A model generated the notes under the pieces. The model was not told the DNA's origin. It saw nothing but the letters and a program-made list of their open reading frames with translations, and made no database searches. 64,000 nt of DNA from Cynocephalus volans. Its lineage: Eukaryota > Chordata > Mammalia > Dermoptera > Cynocephalidae. Made by a program: the position numbers and the translations under genes. Shown here piece after piece: positions 49,550 to 62,749 of this stretch (within the stretch, counting starts at the first letter, position 1; each line of letters begins with the position of its first letter). Location: NCBI RefSeq assembly GCF_027409185.1, contig NC_084474.1, forward strand, positions 4,271,382 through 4,335,381, given 5' to 3'.

Positions 49550-49790
49550 ACAGAAGACTCTGGTGCCAGACTACTTAGGTTTAATCCCAGTTCAACACTA
49601 GCTATATAATCCCGTACAAGTTAATCTTCCTATACCTTAGTTTCCTCCTCTGAAAAACAAAAGTTAACAACAGTACCCATGCTTCACTGGGTTGCTGGGA
49701 GAATTAAATAATTTAACACATGTAAAGCACTTAGAACTGTGCCTGGCATTTTTTTAAAGGTTCAATAAGTGTCAGCCATAATTATTATAT
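49550..49790 (+). mobile_element. MIR, near full length
   Basis: GACTCTGGTGCCAGACTACT, TTTAATCCCAGTTCAACACT, TTAGTTTCCTCCTCTGAAAA, GGGTTGCTGGGAGAATTAAA, CATGTAAAGCACTTAGAACT, AATAAGTGTCAGCCATAATT. Confidence 0.85.
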
Positions 49791-49904
49791 AAAAGTGCCA
49801 GTTATAACAATGGACATTTTTTCCCATAAGGAAAACAAGTGAATCCTACACTATGGAGAAGACCCTACCCTTTTCTCCCCTCACCTTGCCACAAGTACAA
49901 CTTA

Positions 49905-50126
<222 letters not shown>

Positions 50127-50369
50127 TCAAATCAAGAACTGTCATTTAAAAATCTGGTGAAAGGGCCCCCCCACAAATAAAAGTGAAAACATACACATAA
50201 AATTCTACAAATAATTGGAAAGGATTCACATATACCCTGAAGCCCACACATGGATAAAGTCCACTGATCTTCAGTTAAAAACACCTGCTCTCTACCTAGC
50301 ACACAGATACTGGTGTCTAATTACCACCTTCCAAAAAAAAAAAAAAAAAGCCAGTTTTCAACAGAGCAC

Positions 50370-51515
50370 TGGTTGATTACAGGTCAGAGAAAATAAAAGA
50401 TAACCTGCAAGATCTTGTAGTGCCAGAAAATAAAGGAAGTGCTCAAAAAATGAGAGCGGTATATGGAAAGAACACAGGAGCCAATTAGAAGGAGTTCCCA
50501 ATAGCTAAATCCAGGGCAATTTGAGCAAAAAAATTAATTACAGCAATGGATTATAACCCATAGAATAAAATAAATATCCATGAGTCCATAACGATATAAA
50601 TAATGGGAAAATAAGTGGGAGAAATAAATAAATGGGAGAAAGGGATAGCTCTTCTTTACAGCAAAATTCTAGTTAATGAATATAGAAAGAATGATGGAAA
50701 TAGAAAATCACCATTATGCAAACACCACAGTAATAATTGGTGCAGGCAAAAATCACTGACAGATGCTAAAATTAGTGTACTAAGGGGAAAAAAGAGTAAC
50801 TTTAACGTGTCTGCATTTTTCTTCCCTGTAATCAAATGATCAAAATTAACACTACTATTAGTGTTAAGACACATCACTATTATGTACCCCTGTTATGATG
50901 CACTGAGAAGGGCAAAACATCACTTCTGTGGTATTCCTATCAAAATTCACACCCTTAATCTAATCATGAAAAAGCAACAGAATCCCAAATTGAGGGGCTT
51001 TCTACAAAATAAACGACGAGTAGTTTTCAAAAGTGTCTGGGTCAGGAAAGACAAAGTCTGGGCTAACTCCGTGGCTCACTCGGGAGAGTGCAGCACTGGG
51101 AGCGCAGCGGAGCTCCCGCCGCGGGTTCGGATCCTATATAGGGATGGCCAGTGCGCTCACTGGCTGAGTGCAGTGCGGACAACACCAAGCCAAGGGTTGT
51201 GATCCCCTTACCGGTCACAAAAAAAAAAAAAAAGACAAAGTCTGAGGAATTATCACAGACTGGAGGAGTCTAAGGAAATACAACAACTAAATGTGACGTG
51301 AGATCCTGGCCTTTATCCTGTACCAGAAATTCAAATAAGGTCTGTAGATTAGTTTGTATTACATCAACGTTAACTTTCTGGTTTCAATAACTGTACAATG
51401 GTTTTGTAAAATGATAACATTAGGAGAAGCTGGGGATACAATGAGAGCTCTCTGTACTATTTCTGCCACTTTTCTGTGAGTCTGAAATAATTTCAAAATA
51501 AAATGTTTCTCGCTT
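50370..51515 (+). mobile_element. Old L1 (L1M-type) 3' UTR, split by a SINE
   Basis: CTTGTAGTGCCAGAAAATAA, AGCAATGGATTATAACCCAT, CATGAGTCCATAACGATATA, ACTTCTGTGGTATTCCTATC, AATTGAGGGGCTTTCTACAA and, after the SINE, GAATTATCACAGACTGGAGG, ending GAAATAATTTCAAAATAAA. Confidence 0.8.
51061..51230 (+). mobile_element. Dimeric CYN-type SINE, GC-hairpin subgroup
   Basis: Full dimer with A tail. Perfect 14-bp TSD AAAGACAAAGTCTG at 51047-51060 and 51231-51244. The first unit has GGGAGCGC-agcg-gaGCTCCC in place of the anticodon arm (one substitution). It sits inside an old L1 3' UTR. Confidence 0.93.
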
Positions 51516-52235
51516 TAAGCTGCTATAAAACCTCTTTTGTAGAAGTTAAATACACAGGAAAGAAGTCCTAAGAAAATCTCTCTTCTCTTGAAGGATTCTC
51601 AGAAGGCCTCTTGCACAAACTTCAAATAAATGGAAAAAGCAGGAAAAGGGGGGTAATTTATTCTTCAAATATATATAAATTTAAGACTTCTCAAAAGGTA
51701 ACAATCAACAGAATGGCATAAAACTAATTCAAGTAAGATCCAAAAGTGGATAATGTGACTATAACCTACGGTTGAGTCTTTTTCCAGCAAAAAGAAAAGT
51801 TTCTCCAAGCAGACATCATCAAATATCCTATAGACATTTTACATAGGAAATCTATATATCACAAAATCAGAGCTGGGATGGAATTTGTGATAAGACAAAA
51901 TGGGGTGACTAAATTTTTTAAAGAAACTATAAGCATATGGTAAGATAGTACTCTGTGAAAGTCCAACCAAAAGGCAATTATATCCCAACTGTTCCTTTCA
52001 AGGAACAGGAATCAGGAAAACAGAATAACATTAAGCTGTATGATTTGGACACTTATTTGTTCACAACTTATTTATTAACAGGTTTTTTTTTTTTTTTTTA
52101 AAGTTTTGAATATAACAGATCTCTACAGCTCTAGGCCCCTCAAAAGTGCTAAGCAGTAATATAATCAACATGACTTTTCTAATCTCATTTCCTCCTTTAA
52201 AGAAAGAGATGCTTCTGTACAAGAGAAGAGATTTC

Positions 52236-52356
52236 GGGCCGACCCCGTGGCGCACTCGGGAGAGTGCAGTGCTTGGGAGCGCAACGACGCTCCCGCTGCG
52301 GGTTTGGATCCTATATAGGGATGGCCGGTGCGCTCACTGGCTGAGCGCGGTGCGGA
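52236..52356 (+). mobile_element. Tailless, 3'-truncated CYN-type SINE
   Basis: Begins GGGCCGACCCCGTGG, with the GC-hairpin centre and B box GGTTTGGATCC, and stops inside the second unit at GCGGTGCGGA with no A tail. Yet a perfect 12-bp TSD AGAAGAGATTTC flanks it at 52224-52235 and 52357-52368, so the truncation occurred at integration, not later. Confidence 0.9.
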
Positions 52357-52662
52357 AGAAGAGATTTCAAGATATTATGTAAGTATTTTGTTCTCTAGTG
52401 AGAGACTGGCAAGTATTCATAAATGAACCACTTCACCCTTCATGGTTGCTTAAATATTGAAAATGGAGGAAAATAATAATAAATCTATACCATACAAGAA
52501 TGTTAAGATGCCTTAACAGAAAGACAATTCCCACCTTTAAGGTGACAGCTCTCTTTCTACTTACACAACGCCAAAAAGAAAGATCCAATTATTCTTCCCT
52601 TTTAACAAAGTAGATAAAACATGCTTTTACTAACACATTTGTTTTTATTCTGTTTGATTTCA

Positions 52663-53520
<858 letters not shown>

Positions 53521-53954
53521 TCATTTTGTTATTGTTCTAAAGAAATGATGGAGAAACAATCAATTATCTTAAACACAAAATATACATCAAATAAAACAAG
53601 ATGTTGTCTACATGTCTCATCAGGAGTTGGCACCCCAATTCAGTCTCATTAATGCTAAATAGGATTTAGAACCCCCCCATTTGATTATTAAAAATCTGAC
53701 AAATTCTAAACTTTTATTAAGCCCACATCAAAGCATTATGTTTGTACACATACTGGTATGTATATGAGAACATAATATGATCAGGCCATTTCTGTAGGAA
53801 CACTCGAAAAGCTGTTTACATTGGTAACATCCCAGAAAATGAAGGTATAAACATTTTGAAGAAGAATTTTACTATTCACTTTATACCCTTTTATGCTCTC
53901 ATTTTTAAAATTATAATATATGTTACTTTCATGATTTAAAAATACAATTGTCCC

Positions 53955-54139
53955 AGGGCCAGCCCCGTGGCGCACTCGGGAGTGTGCAGCGCTTGGGAGC
54001 GCAGCGGCGCTCCCACCGCGGGTTCGGATCCTATATAGGAATGGCTGGTGGGCTCACTGGCTGAGCCCGGTGCGGGCGAAACCACGCCAAGGGTTGCAAT
54101 CCCCTTACCAGTCACAAAAAGACAAAAAAAAAAAAAAAA
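53955..54139 (+). mobile_element. Dimeric CYN-type SINE, GC-hairpin subgroup
   Basis: Full dimer with A tail and a perfect 11-bp TSD ACAATTGTCCC at 53944-53954 and 54140-54150. The first unit has the perfect hairpin GGGAGCGCAGCGGCGCTCCC. It inserted at the very edge of a Tigger element, whose terminal bases form part of the TSD. Confidence 0.93.
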
Positions 54140-54150
54140 ACAATTGTCCC

Positions 54151-54655
54151 CCTTATCCATGGTTTTGCTTTCCACAGTCAACTGCAATCCAAAAATATTA
54201 AATGGAAAATTCCAGAAATAAACAATTTATAGGTTTTAAACTGCATGCCATTCTGAGTAGCATGAAGTCCTGCCTGAGACATGAATGGTCCCTTTGTCCA
54301 GCACATCCACACAGTATATGCTCACCCTCCCATTAGTCACTTAGTAGCCATCTGGGTTATCAGATCAACTGCTGTGGCATCGAGTATTTATGTTCAATTA
54401 ACACTTATTTTATTTAATAATGTCCCCAAAGCACAAGACTGGTGATGCTGGTATTGTTATAATTGTTCTATTTTATTAGTTATTGTTGTTAATCTCTTAC
54501 TGTGCCTAATTTATAAATTAAGCTTTATCATAAGTATATGTGTATAGGAAAAAACATACTGTATATATGGCTTGGTACTATCTGCAGTTTCAGGTATCCA
54601 CTATGGTTCCTGCAACACACCCCCTGTGGATAAGCAGGGGAACTACTGTACATAA
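54151..54655 (+). mobile_element. Tigger-type DNA transposon, internally deleted
   Basis: About 500 bp running from a left end CCTTATCCATGGTTTTGC through AATATTAAATGGAAAATTCC, a transposase-start-like AATGTCCCCAAAGCACAAG (near 54419), to the right end CCCCTGTGGATAAGCAGGGG and ACTACTGTA. The ends are inverted relative to each other. The transposase is mostly deleted. Family (TcMar-Tigger) from memory. Confidence 0.8.
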
Positions 54656-55829
54656 TAAAAATCCCCTCATGATTAAAGGCACTCAAGCTACAACTAAAAC
54701 TGAAAGAAGTATTTCTATAGTGATCAGAATTAACAGCAACAGAAAAATGCTTCCTCTTCCAAGAGACAGTTATCAGTTTGATTCTCAAAAATTTAGAGTA
54801 GCCAATTTGCCTTCAACTTTGAAAAGATCTGTCTCCTCTTCTAGAAGTTAGTTATGTTTACTTTTCTTTGGTGAGAGAAAGGGCTGGTTAAATTGTCTTC
54901 TCTCCTCTCTTCTATATTCCTAAAGAATCTTTTATGCAATAGTAAGTTTATCACCAAAACATCACTAACACTGAAGGAAAATGGGAGAGATGTGAAAATT
55001 TCATCCATAATCCCATCATCCCGGAATAATAGCCATTTTCATGTTCTACTTTTCTTTTTTAAACTAGCTGAAAGCCCGTGCATGACTGTAATTATAGCAT
55101 ATATACAGTTTTTGTTTTGCTTTTCATAATTTTATTCAGGTAATCTTTACATTTATATTCCTCAAACTGATTATGTTCCACTGATTTGATACACCATACC
55201 CTATGTGAACATTTTCCTATTGTTAAATACCTAGACTATTACCTATGATTAGAGAAAACTAAATGAATTTTTTCATGTTTATAGATTCCTTCCTTCTTTT
55301 AAATTAATTCCTCAGAATAAATTCCTGAAAGCAGGATTGGTGAGTGAAATGAAGTAAACAGTTTTATAGCTTGATAGGTTGATATGCACTGCCAAAACAT
55401 TTTCCAAAAACCCCGAAGCAACATCCAGTGCCAGGAGCAAAGTACAAATGTTTTAACACAATTTCATCAGCTCTAGGTTTGGGTTCCGTTATCTTTAAAT
55501 TTTTATTATTATAAAAGCTACAAAATGACACTTCATTGCTGCTCTGGTGTGCATTCCTATTATTACCTCGATAAAACATTTCTTATATGCTCAACTATTA
55601 ATTTTCTCTCATATAAACTGCCTGTTCACAGGCTCTCCTTTTTTGGACTTTATGCTTAGAAATGCAAACATGTTATTTGTAGTCATACAGCTTTGGGCCT
55701 TTTGCCATATGTAATGCAATTATTTTCCCCAAACTACTCTTGCTCTTTTTGGGGGGTATGTTAATTCTCAATTTAGACAACATCAACTTCCATATATGTA
55801 ACTATGTCCGTGCTTTTCTTCCTAGGTCA

Positions 55830-56345
55830 CTGTGACAGCCAACCTTCCAAGCTGGCCTCCAGTCATTCTCACCTTCTGGCAGTCACTTCCGCATGTAGTT
55901 CCCTCCCCCATTGAATAGGGTTGATCTGTGTGACCAATAGGACATTGCTGAAATGACGGAGTGTGACTTCTAAGGCTAGGTTGTAAAATATATTGCAGAT
56001 TCCATCTTGTTTTCTCTAAGATACTTGCTCAGGGGAAGCCAGCTGCCATGCCTTTCCTATGCAAAGGACTACATGGCAAAGAACTGAGACTTCTTGTCAA
56101 CAGGCAGCAACATCAACTTGCCATCCAGGTAAGTGAGCCACCATGGAAGCCTTCAGATGACTTCAGCACCAGTTAAAACCTTGACTGCAACCTCATGACA
56201 GACAGAAAGTCAAAACCACCCAGATAAGCCACTCCCAAACTCTAGACCCACACAAACAGTATGAAATAAAGAAAGTTTGTCATCACTTTAAGCTGCTGTT
56301 TTGAAGTAATTTATGTCTGCAGCAATAAGTAATAGCTATTAGTAA
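55830..56345 (+). mobile_element. MLT1-type LTR (ERVL-MaLR)
   Basis: MLT1 wording in order: GTGACCAATAGGACATTGCT, CTTGCTCAGGGGAAGCCAGC, GACTTCTTGTCAACAGGCAG, ATCAACTTGCCATCCAGGTA, TTGACTGCAACCTCATGACA, ACCACCCAGATAAGCCACTC, AAGAAAGTTTGTCATCACTT. An old LTR without internal genes. Confidence 0.85.
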
Positions 56346-57831
56346 CTAATAGTTATTTATTCTACTATTCTTAAGTTCTACTATTTCTTAAAAAGTTACC
56401 TCTCCAGTACAGTTTTCAAATTGTGCTCTTCCCTAGCTTAGAGACTGAGAGACCACCTCAAGTATAATGCTTCTCAGAAGGTAAGGCTATATAACATAAC
56501 ACCCCTCCCCTTTATTTCATTCCCACCTCACCTAGAACAGATTCGTTTTTATGTTTTATATATTTGAGTTCCCATAAGATTTCATTTGGGCAAAGAATTC
56601 CACTATGAAAATAGTTTGGCCATCACTGCATTGCATGGCATGCCATTATATTTTTATGTAACCTTTCATAATTTTATGGTTTATATTTAATTGTGAAATC
56701 CATCCAGAGTTCATTTTGGTTTGTGATATTATGCTGGATATGGTCATCTAGCACTCAAGACTAGTCCCATCTTCTTCTAATGCCTTCTATATACAAAAAC
56801 AAAAAAGCTAAAAACTACGCTTCCTAGGCTCTAGACGTGAATTAAGTTCTACCAACTAGATGTGTTTGAGGGATATCTGAAAGGCAGAAATGAAGTAAAG
56901 ATCACCTTCCTCCTAGTACTGTTTCCTAATGATCAGCAAAATCATGAAAACAGCAGTATCTCCTCTTGTCCTTCACAGCTATCCAGAGGCTGCTGTGATC
57001 CAGAGGCCAAATCCAGCATCTTAACAGTTCTACATGTTGGCCTCCAGCTTCCACCTCCTCCAGATGGAAGCAGACACTGACTTCCCTGGTGGCTCAGCAC
57101 TGCAATACTCCAGGAATCAGTCCTTAAAGCCAACCCTGGAACTTGCCTCTTTGGCCCTTCCAACAACTTCACGAACACCTAAGCATCTAGTGTGGCTTCT
57201 GTTCTCTGGACTAAATCCTGACTGTTACTGATATAAAACACTGAAATTTAAGCCAATGATCAAAGACAATGATGCTTTGCTAAGGCCTTCCTGTAAGGTC
57301 TTGAGAATTCTTAAATATAGAGCAAGAACATCTCTGGTACTGACAAATTAGGAGACTCTGCCAAGTCCTTCTTAGGGCACAGAATTCCACATTGCTCACT
57401 AGATTGCAGTGTCAACACTTTATTTCCGAGTGTGACATACGTAAGTTTCCACCAAGAAAAGCAAATCTGTTATCATCCTGGTTCTATTCATAAAGCCTGA
57501 GGCATAAATCAGGAAAGATAAGTAGTGATTATTAAAGAAACCAGCAATAATTTCAAACTAATTGTGGTGACTTAAGCTGATATTCAATAATGAAATATAA
57601 AGATCAATGGGAAAAAATAAACACACAGAAAGTTTTTTATTAAAAAAACTAAAACCTGATTTAAATTAACTGAATTAAACATTTCAACTGTGCATTCAAA
57701 TCCCTCCCTAGGGTAGAAGCTCATTTCAGTTACCTAAAAGCAGGACCGAATTAAAATTTAATTTCATAAGGAGCAAGGATACAAACTCTTGCTTTGACAA
57801 CATGGTTTAGAAGAAGAATGGGGGGAAATCA

Positions 57832-57975
<144 letters not shown>

Positions 57976-58239
57976 CTAACACTTTTCTTTTAGTATCAAT
58001 ATAAAGACATTAAGATTATAGTTTTAAATTCCTGTGAGAGTTACGTGTAACTTTAGGACAACTGTATCTTTACCCTAAAATTCCAACTGAATGGGTGAGT
58101 TTTTATAAAGCCTGTTTTGGCTGGGCCTTTACAACTGGTCCTTGTGGTGACCAATTAGAAAGTTTACTTCAAAAAGTCATGTTTGTCACTTATAAACTAA
58201 ATGATACAAAGCAAATCCTTCACCTAAAATTTAAACATT

Positions 58240-60400
58240 CACTGAATTAAGTGCAAAACAACATAGTATCAGCACTGAAGAGGCATGTGATCCAGCAGAA
58301 GAGCAGTAATGTATACAAATAAAGTAAGGCAGAAGACATAAAGTGCTGTAAGAAAGAAACACCAAGTGCTCTGTAGCAGTGGGAGAGAGAAATTCCAATT
58401 GCGGTTTGGAGGAAGGGAAGAGTTAAAAGGGGAAAACATGTATCTCGTGCCAATACTATGTTATGGGATCTTTAAGAAGCTCGTCCAAGGACAACAGACT
58501 GTAAGTTTTAGAAGCAGGTTTAAACCTAGGTGTCCATGTTCATCTACAGCACTGTTGCCCCCTAGAAGTGATGGAGAGAACAACATAGGTAGTATAAACA
58601 GGAACAACTGAGGTGTGCAGTCTGCTGAGGCCAGTGCTTAGAAGTACACGGTTTCTGTGATAAGGGAGGAAAAAGAAGCAGCTACATCAGTTTGTCAAGA
58701 CTACCACTGACTGTGTTGTAAAGAAGCTAAACTTTCAAACTCATCAAAATGTATATATTAAATATGTGCTATTTTTTCATATAGCAACCATACACCAATA
58801 AAGCTTAAAAAATAAAAATTTCTGATTAAAAAAAAAGTTGAACTTTTTCTTGCAGGCAAAAAAGAGCAATAGAAAGTTACTGAACCAGGAGATAACCACC
58901 TATATTTGAGAAAAATAATTTCAGTAGCAATATCAAAGACAAATGAAGGGAAAGCCTAAAGACAGGTAAAGCAAACAGTGATTGCAATAGTCTAGTGAAG
59001 ACAAGATGAGAACCTGAACTGAAGCCAGGAAATGGAATGGAAGAAACAGCAACGGGCTTAGAAACCAACTAGTTGTGGGAGTAATATAAAAGAAAATGAG
59101 TTAAACATGACCAGTGTAACTGAGGACGGTGATGTCCTCAACCGTGAAACCTAAGTCATTCTAAGGAAGGTTAGAAGGAAAGCAATGAGATGACGAGTTC
59201 AATTTTACATGTGTTTAACAGAGGCATTCTCATTCGGCTCCCAACTATTCTTGCTAGGCATTGTGCAGGATGGCAACAGAAAGGCCTCAAGATGCTTTTA
59301 GTCTACTGGGGAGAACAGAAAAAGTACAATAAAATGTTTGTAGGTACCACGATAGAACTACAACAGTGGGAAACAGGCTGGCTGCTCAGCTCAGTTGGTT
59401 AGAGCATGGTACGATAACACCAAGGTCAGGGGTTTGGATCCCTGCAATGGCCAGCTGCAAAAACAAAAAAAAACCCAAACCCAAAACAAAACAAAACAAC
59501 AATGGGAAACAAAAAAAAGGAAATGATCAAGTAGAGGAAAGGGGTGTCAGTGAAAAGCTTCACAAAAGTACTATTTGACTTAAGTTCTTATAGAAGTACT
59601 TGACAGGCAGGCCCACTACATGGGAGTGTTCAAAAGGTAAAAAATCTAAAACTGGATTTGGGAGGGGGGATATGAGCTTAATTTGGGACTTACTGAGCTT
59701 AAAATGCTTATGGAGCATCCATGTTGCAATGCTCATGGACACTATGACACAAGGATCTGGAGTCTGTGAGAGAGATTTGTCTGGAGATAAAAATCTAGAA
59801 GACATATATATATAAAATGGCATTAAAACCATCAGATTTGATGAGTTTTCCCACGAAGAACAGGTGGAAAGAAGATAGCTAAAGTCAGAACACCAATGCT
59901 TAAGTGGTTGGTAGAGGAAAAGCCTGAAAAGGAAACAGATCAATGAGAGAGTTGAGTGGAATATCACATCAAAGAGTTCAACACAAACAAGCTGAGAGCA
60001 GTGCTTAGCCAAGAGATTAAATGAGAAATGAACAGCTAGACACTGTGTTCATAATTCAGGCTATGGTGAAGACTACCACATCCTTTCCTCCAAGAAGGAA
60101 TGCAAAAAAAGAACTGGAGAATAAAGTCAGGAAGGATTTCATCCAGGAGTGAAAACCTGAAGTAAACTCTATAGAAGTCCTAGAAAGAAAGTAGAAGACA
60201 GGTCATGAGATTTGAGCATTATGCTACAGCCTCTAAAGTACCACTGGAGGATTTTAAGCAGAGGATTGGTATGACCAAGACTTAAATCTTGGAAAACTCA
60301 TTCTATAAGCAGTAAAAAATGGATTGGAAGGCAACAAGGGCCTGTATTAAGACAATGGCTAAAGGAAGGTTGAAAAGAAAAGAAATAAGAGATATTTAAA
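58240..60400 (-). mobile_element. Series of reverse-strand L2 fragments, with a SINE in it
   Basis: Reverse-complement L2 wording recurs: AACAGTGATTGCAATAGTCT (near 58975), GTCTGTGAGAGAGATTTGTC (near 59762), AGCAGAGGATTGGTATGACC (near 60255) and TGGATTGGAAGGCAACAAGG. These may be one large decayed L2 or several; I could not separate them. Confidence 0.55.
59375..59495 (+). mobile_element. CYN-type SINE monomer
   Basis: CAGCTCAGTTGGTTAGAGCA, GATAACACCAAGGTCAG, then an A-rich CAAAA tail. TSD ACAACRRTGGGAAAC-like (one mismatch) at 59360-59374 and 59496-59510. Confidence 0.88.
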
Positions 60401-60733
60401 AGATAAAACTAATGGCTAACTGACTTGGGGCAACAAAGCACAGTAAGGAAGATGGATGACTAGGAAGACAACATTGAGAAAATGAAAAGGCAGGCCACAG
60501 AATGTAAGCTATTAACAATATATTTAAACAACAAATGGCTCACATCCAGAACACATAAAGAACTCCTACATTAAAGAAGATGCAGACAACTCAAGAGAAC
60601 AGATGGCAAATACTTCCATGGGTATTTCCCCACAGAAAATACATGAATAACACACATAGAACATGTGATATAAGAAAAGATGCTCAACTTCGTTAGTCAT
60701 CAAGGAAACAGACCTTCAAGAATGGTTAAAATT

Positions 60734-62075
60734 GCTTCTGGTCAAGAAGGCAGAACAGTGGTTCCCAACGTCACTCTCTTCCACAAATCAACCAATTTAC
60801 AACTATTAAAAAGCAACGACAGCCAAGCTGGGACCTCTAGAGCTCAGGGGAGGAGGAGGAGAGCATGAAGGTAAGAGAAGCCACGATGAGAGAAAGAAAG
60901 AACCGCTCCAACTGTCTCAAGCCCCGATTGCTTCAAGGCTGGCCCTGTTGAGCACATGGAGCAGAAGCTGGCAAAAGCTGCAGCTGTGCCCTTCAGATGG
61001 AGTTGCCTTGAGCCTGCAGGGAAGAAGAGGGCCTTGGTGGCCCTCAGGCCAGCAAGACTATTAATAGGGTTCCCGTGGACCCACATCGGAGGAGCCACAA
61101 CAACTGAAAAAAAGGAGCCATTCAGAGGCTGGTGGATCATCCCAAGGGACCAGCGCATGGCCCGTCCCATGGGAAGTGTTTGGAGCATGGGCAGTAGAGG
61201 AGATGGGCCCACTAGGAGAACACCAGGGCACAGCAAGCACAGATGATCTGCCTCCCAATCAGCATAGGACCACTCAGGGGAGACTGGTCAGGAATATAGA
61301 ACTGCAGAGGGTGCAGACTGATGAAAAGACTCAGGCCCAGCCAGAGTTCCTATACAACCGTGGTGTACACAAGACCCAGAAGTACCTATAAAGTCAACCA
61401 TTAAAACCTGAGCTGCACAAAAAGCCTTCCCCAGGGAATCAGAAGCAAAGCAACAATTTAGCTTAACCACATGGCTCAAGTACTGGTCCCCACAGGAAGT
61501 TCCCCCATTTTAGAAGTAAGCAAAGGACAATAAATTAGTTCCAGTGCAGAGTTTAAGTGGTAGGAACAGCAAATAATCCAACACAGAACTGCAAGAAAAA
61601 TACCCACAGACCAGAGACAAAGTTTGATATTAACTAGTGAAGGTCTCACATCACCAAAGAACACCTATAAAACCTAGAAGGACCAGAAGTCCCCTGGGCT
61701 ACCAAGCTAGGGAGCTGGAAGGGCTGGGGGCCTTGGCCACACCCCTCAACACCTGCAACCTGCCCAGTGAGGACCACCAAGCAGCCACAGGAGGCACCCA
61801 AGGCTCCCAAGTTGGGGTGGTGGGGGATGGGGGCGAGGGCTCCATCCACACCCCTCTAACGTCTGCACCCAGCCCGGCAATGACCAGGCAGGCCATTGCT
61901 GGAGGCCCCCTGGGCTCCCATGCAGGAGTGAGGGGGGTGCTATGGACCTCAGCCCTGCCCCTCCTCCTTCCTCCTTCTCCCATTCTGTTTCCTTCCCCTT
62001 TCTCCTCTCCCCCTTCCCCCACAAATGCTCCGCAATATCATCACAGAATGCAAAAAAATTAATTTTTTAAAAAAG
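60734..62075 (+). mobile_element. 1342-bp retrotransposed composite: L1-5'UTR-like head, GC-rich VNTR, A-rich tail
   Basis: Perfect 14-bp TSD GAATGGTTAAAATT at 60720-60733 and 62076-62089. The head (GGTCAAGAAGGCAGAACAGT, CTCTTCCACAAATCAACCAA, AGCTGGGACCTCTAGAGCTC) resembles the start of a mammalian L1 5' UTR. About 850 bp of unassigned sequence follow, then a GC-rich minisatellite of about 2.5 units of 107-109 bp, a long pyrimidine-rich run (61960-62025) and an A/T-rich end. No ORF1, ORF2 or L1 3' UTR is present. Open frames of 96-141 codons exist on both strands but look like by-products of GC-rich sequence. It may be a non-autonomous family or an L1 promoter-region retrocopy. Confidence 0.75.
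61688..61960 (+). repeat. GC-rich minisatellite, about 2.5 units of 107-109 bp
   Basis: CCACACCCCTC begins at 61737 and at 61846, 109 bp apart. The segment CCCCTGGGCT or its variant occurs at about 61691, 61798 and 61907. Units are diverged by substitutions, so the array is not new. Confidence 0.75.
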
Positions 62076-62749
62076 GAATGGTTAAAATTATGAAGACCAG
62101 CAATATTGCATTGATAAGAAAGTAGAATAACTCATACACTGCTGACAGGAATATAAATATAAATTGCCAAATGACTTTGAAAGCTATTTGACATTATCTA
62201 CTAAAATTGCACATATGCATACCATATGATCCAGCACTTCCACTCCTAGCTATGTACTCAACTGAAGTACATACATACATATAACAATAAAACACACACA
62301 AAAATGTTCAGAGCAGCATTATTCATAATAATAACTTTTACTCAAAGAATAATTATCCAAATAGTTAGCTGTGGTTGAGCAAATTGTGCTATATCCATAA
62401 AGTAAAATATGAAACAGTGATGAAAACAAACAAATTATAGTCCAGAACATGGATGAATGTCACAAATAATACTGAATAAAAGAACAGACATAAAAGGATA
62501 CATACTTATGATTTTATTTAAGTAATGTTCAAATACAATTCTATGTTGTTATGTCAGGATAGTGGTTCTTCCAGGGAGGAAGGAAGAAGGAAAGGGACTT
62601 CTGAGGTGCTGATAACATTCTTTTTTGGGACCTGCGTAGTGGTTTCATGGATGTTAATTACGTGTAATTAAAGTGTACACTTATAATCTGTGCACTTTTC
62701 TACATGTATGTTTTAACTACAAAGTTAAATTTAAATTCATAAATAATAT

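Larger units (their letters stand above)
60530..62740 (+). mobile_element. Old L1 fragment split by a 1.34-kb insertion
   Basis: Left part: CACATCCAGAACACATAAAG, AAAGATGCTCAACTTCGTTA, ATCAAGGAAACAGACC. Right part from 62090: ACTCATACACTGCTGACAGG, CCATATGATCCAGCACTTCC, GAGCAGCATTATTCATAATA, ACATGGATGAATGTCACAAA, and 3' UTR AAAGTGTACACTTATAATCT. The two parts join in consensus order once the insertion is removed. Confidence 0.8.

Noticed and set aside
59560-60012. 150-codon minus-strand frame
   Set aside because: Lies in reverse-strand L2-like sequence and shows no known host protein; most likely LINE remnant.
60844-62062. Frames of 92-141 codons on both strands
   Set aside because: They arise from GC-rich repeat sequence of the composite insertion; overlapping open frames on both strands argue for composition, not coding.
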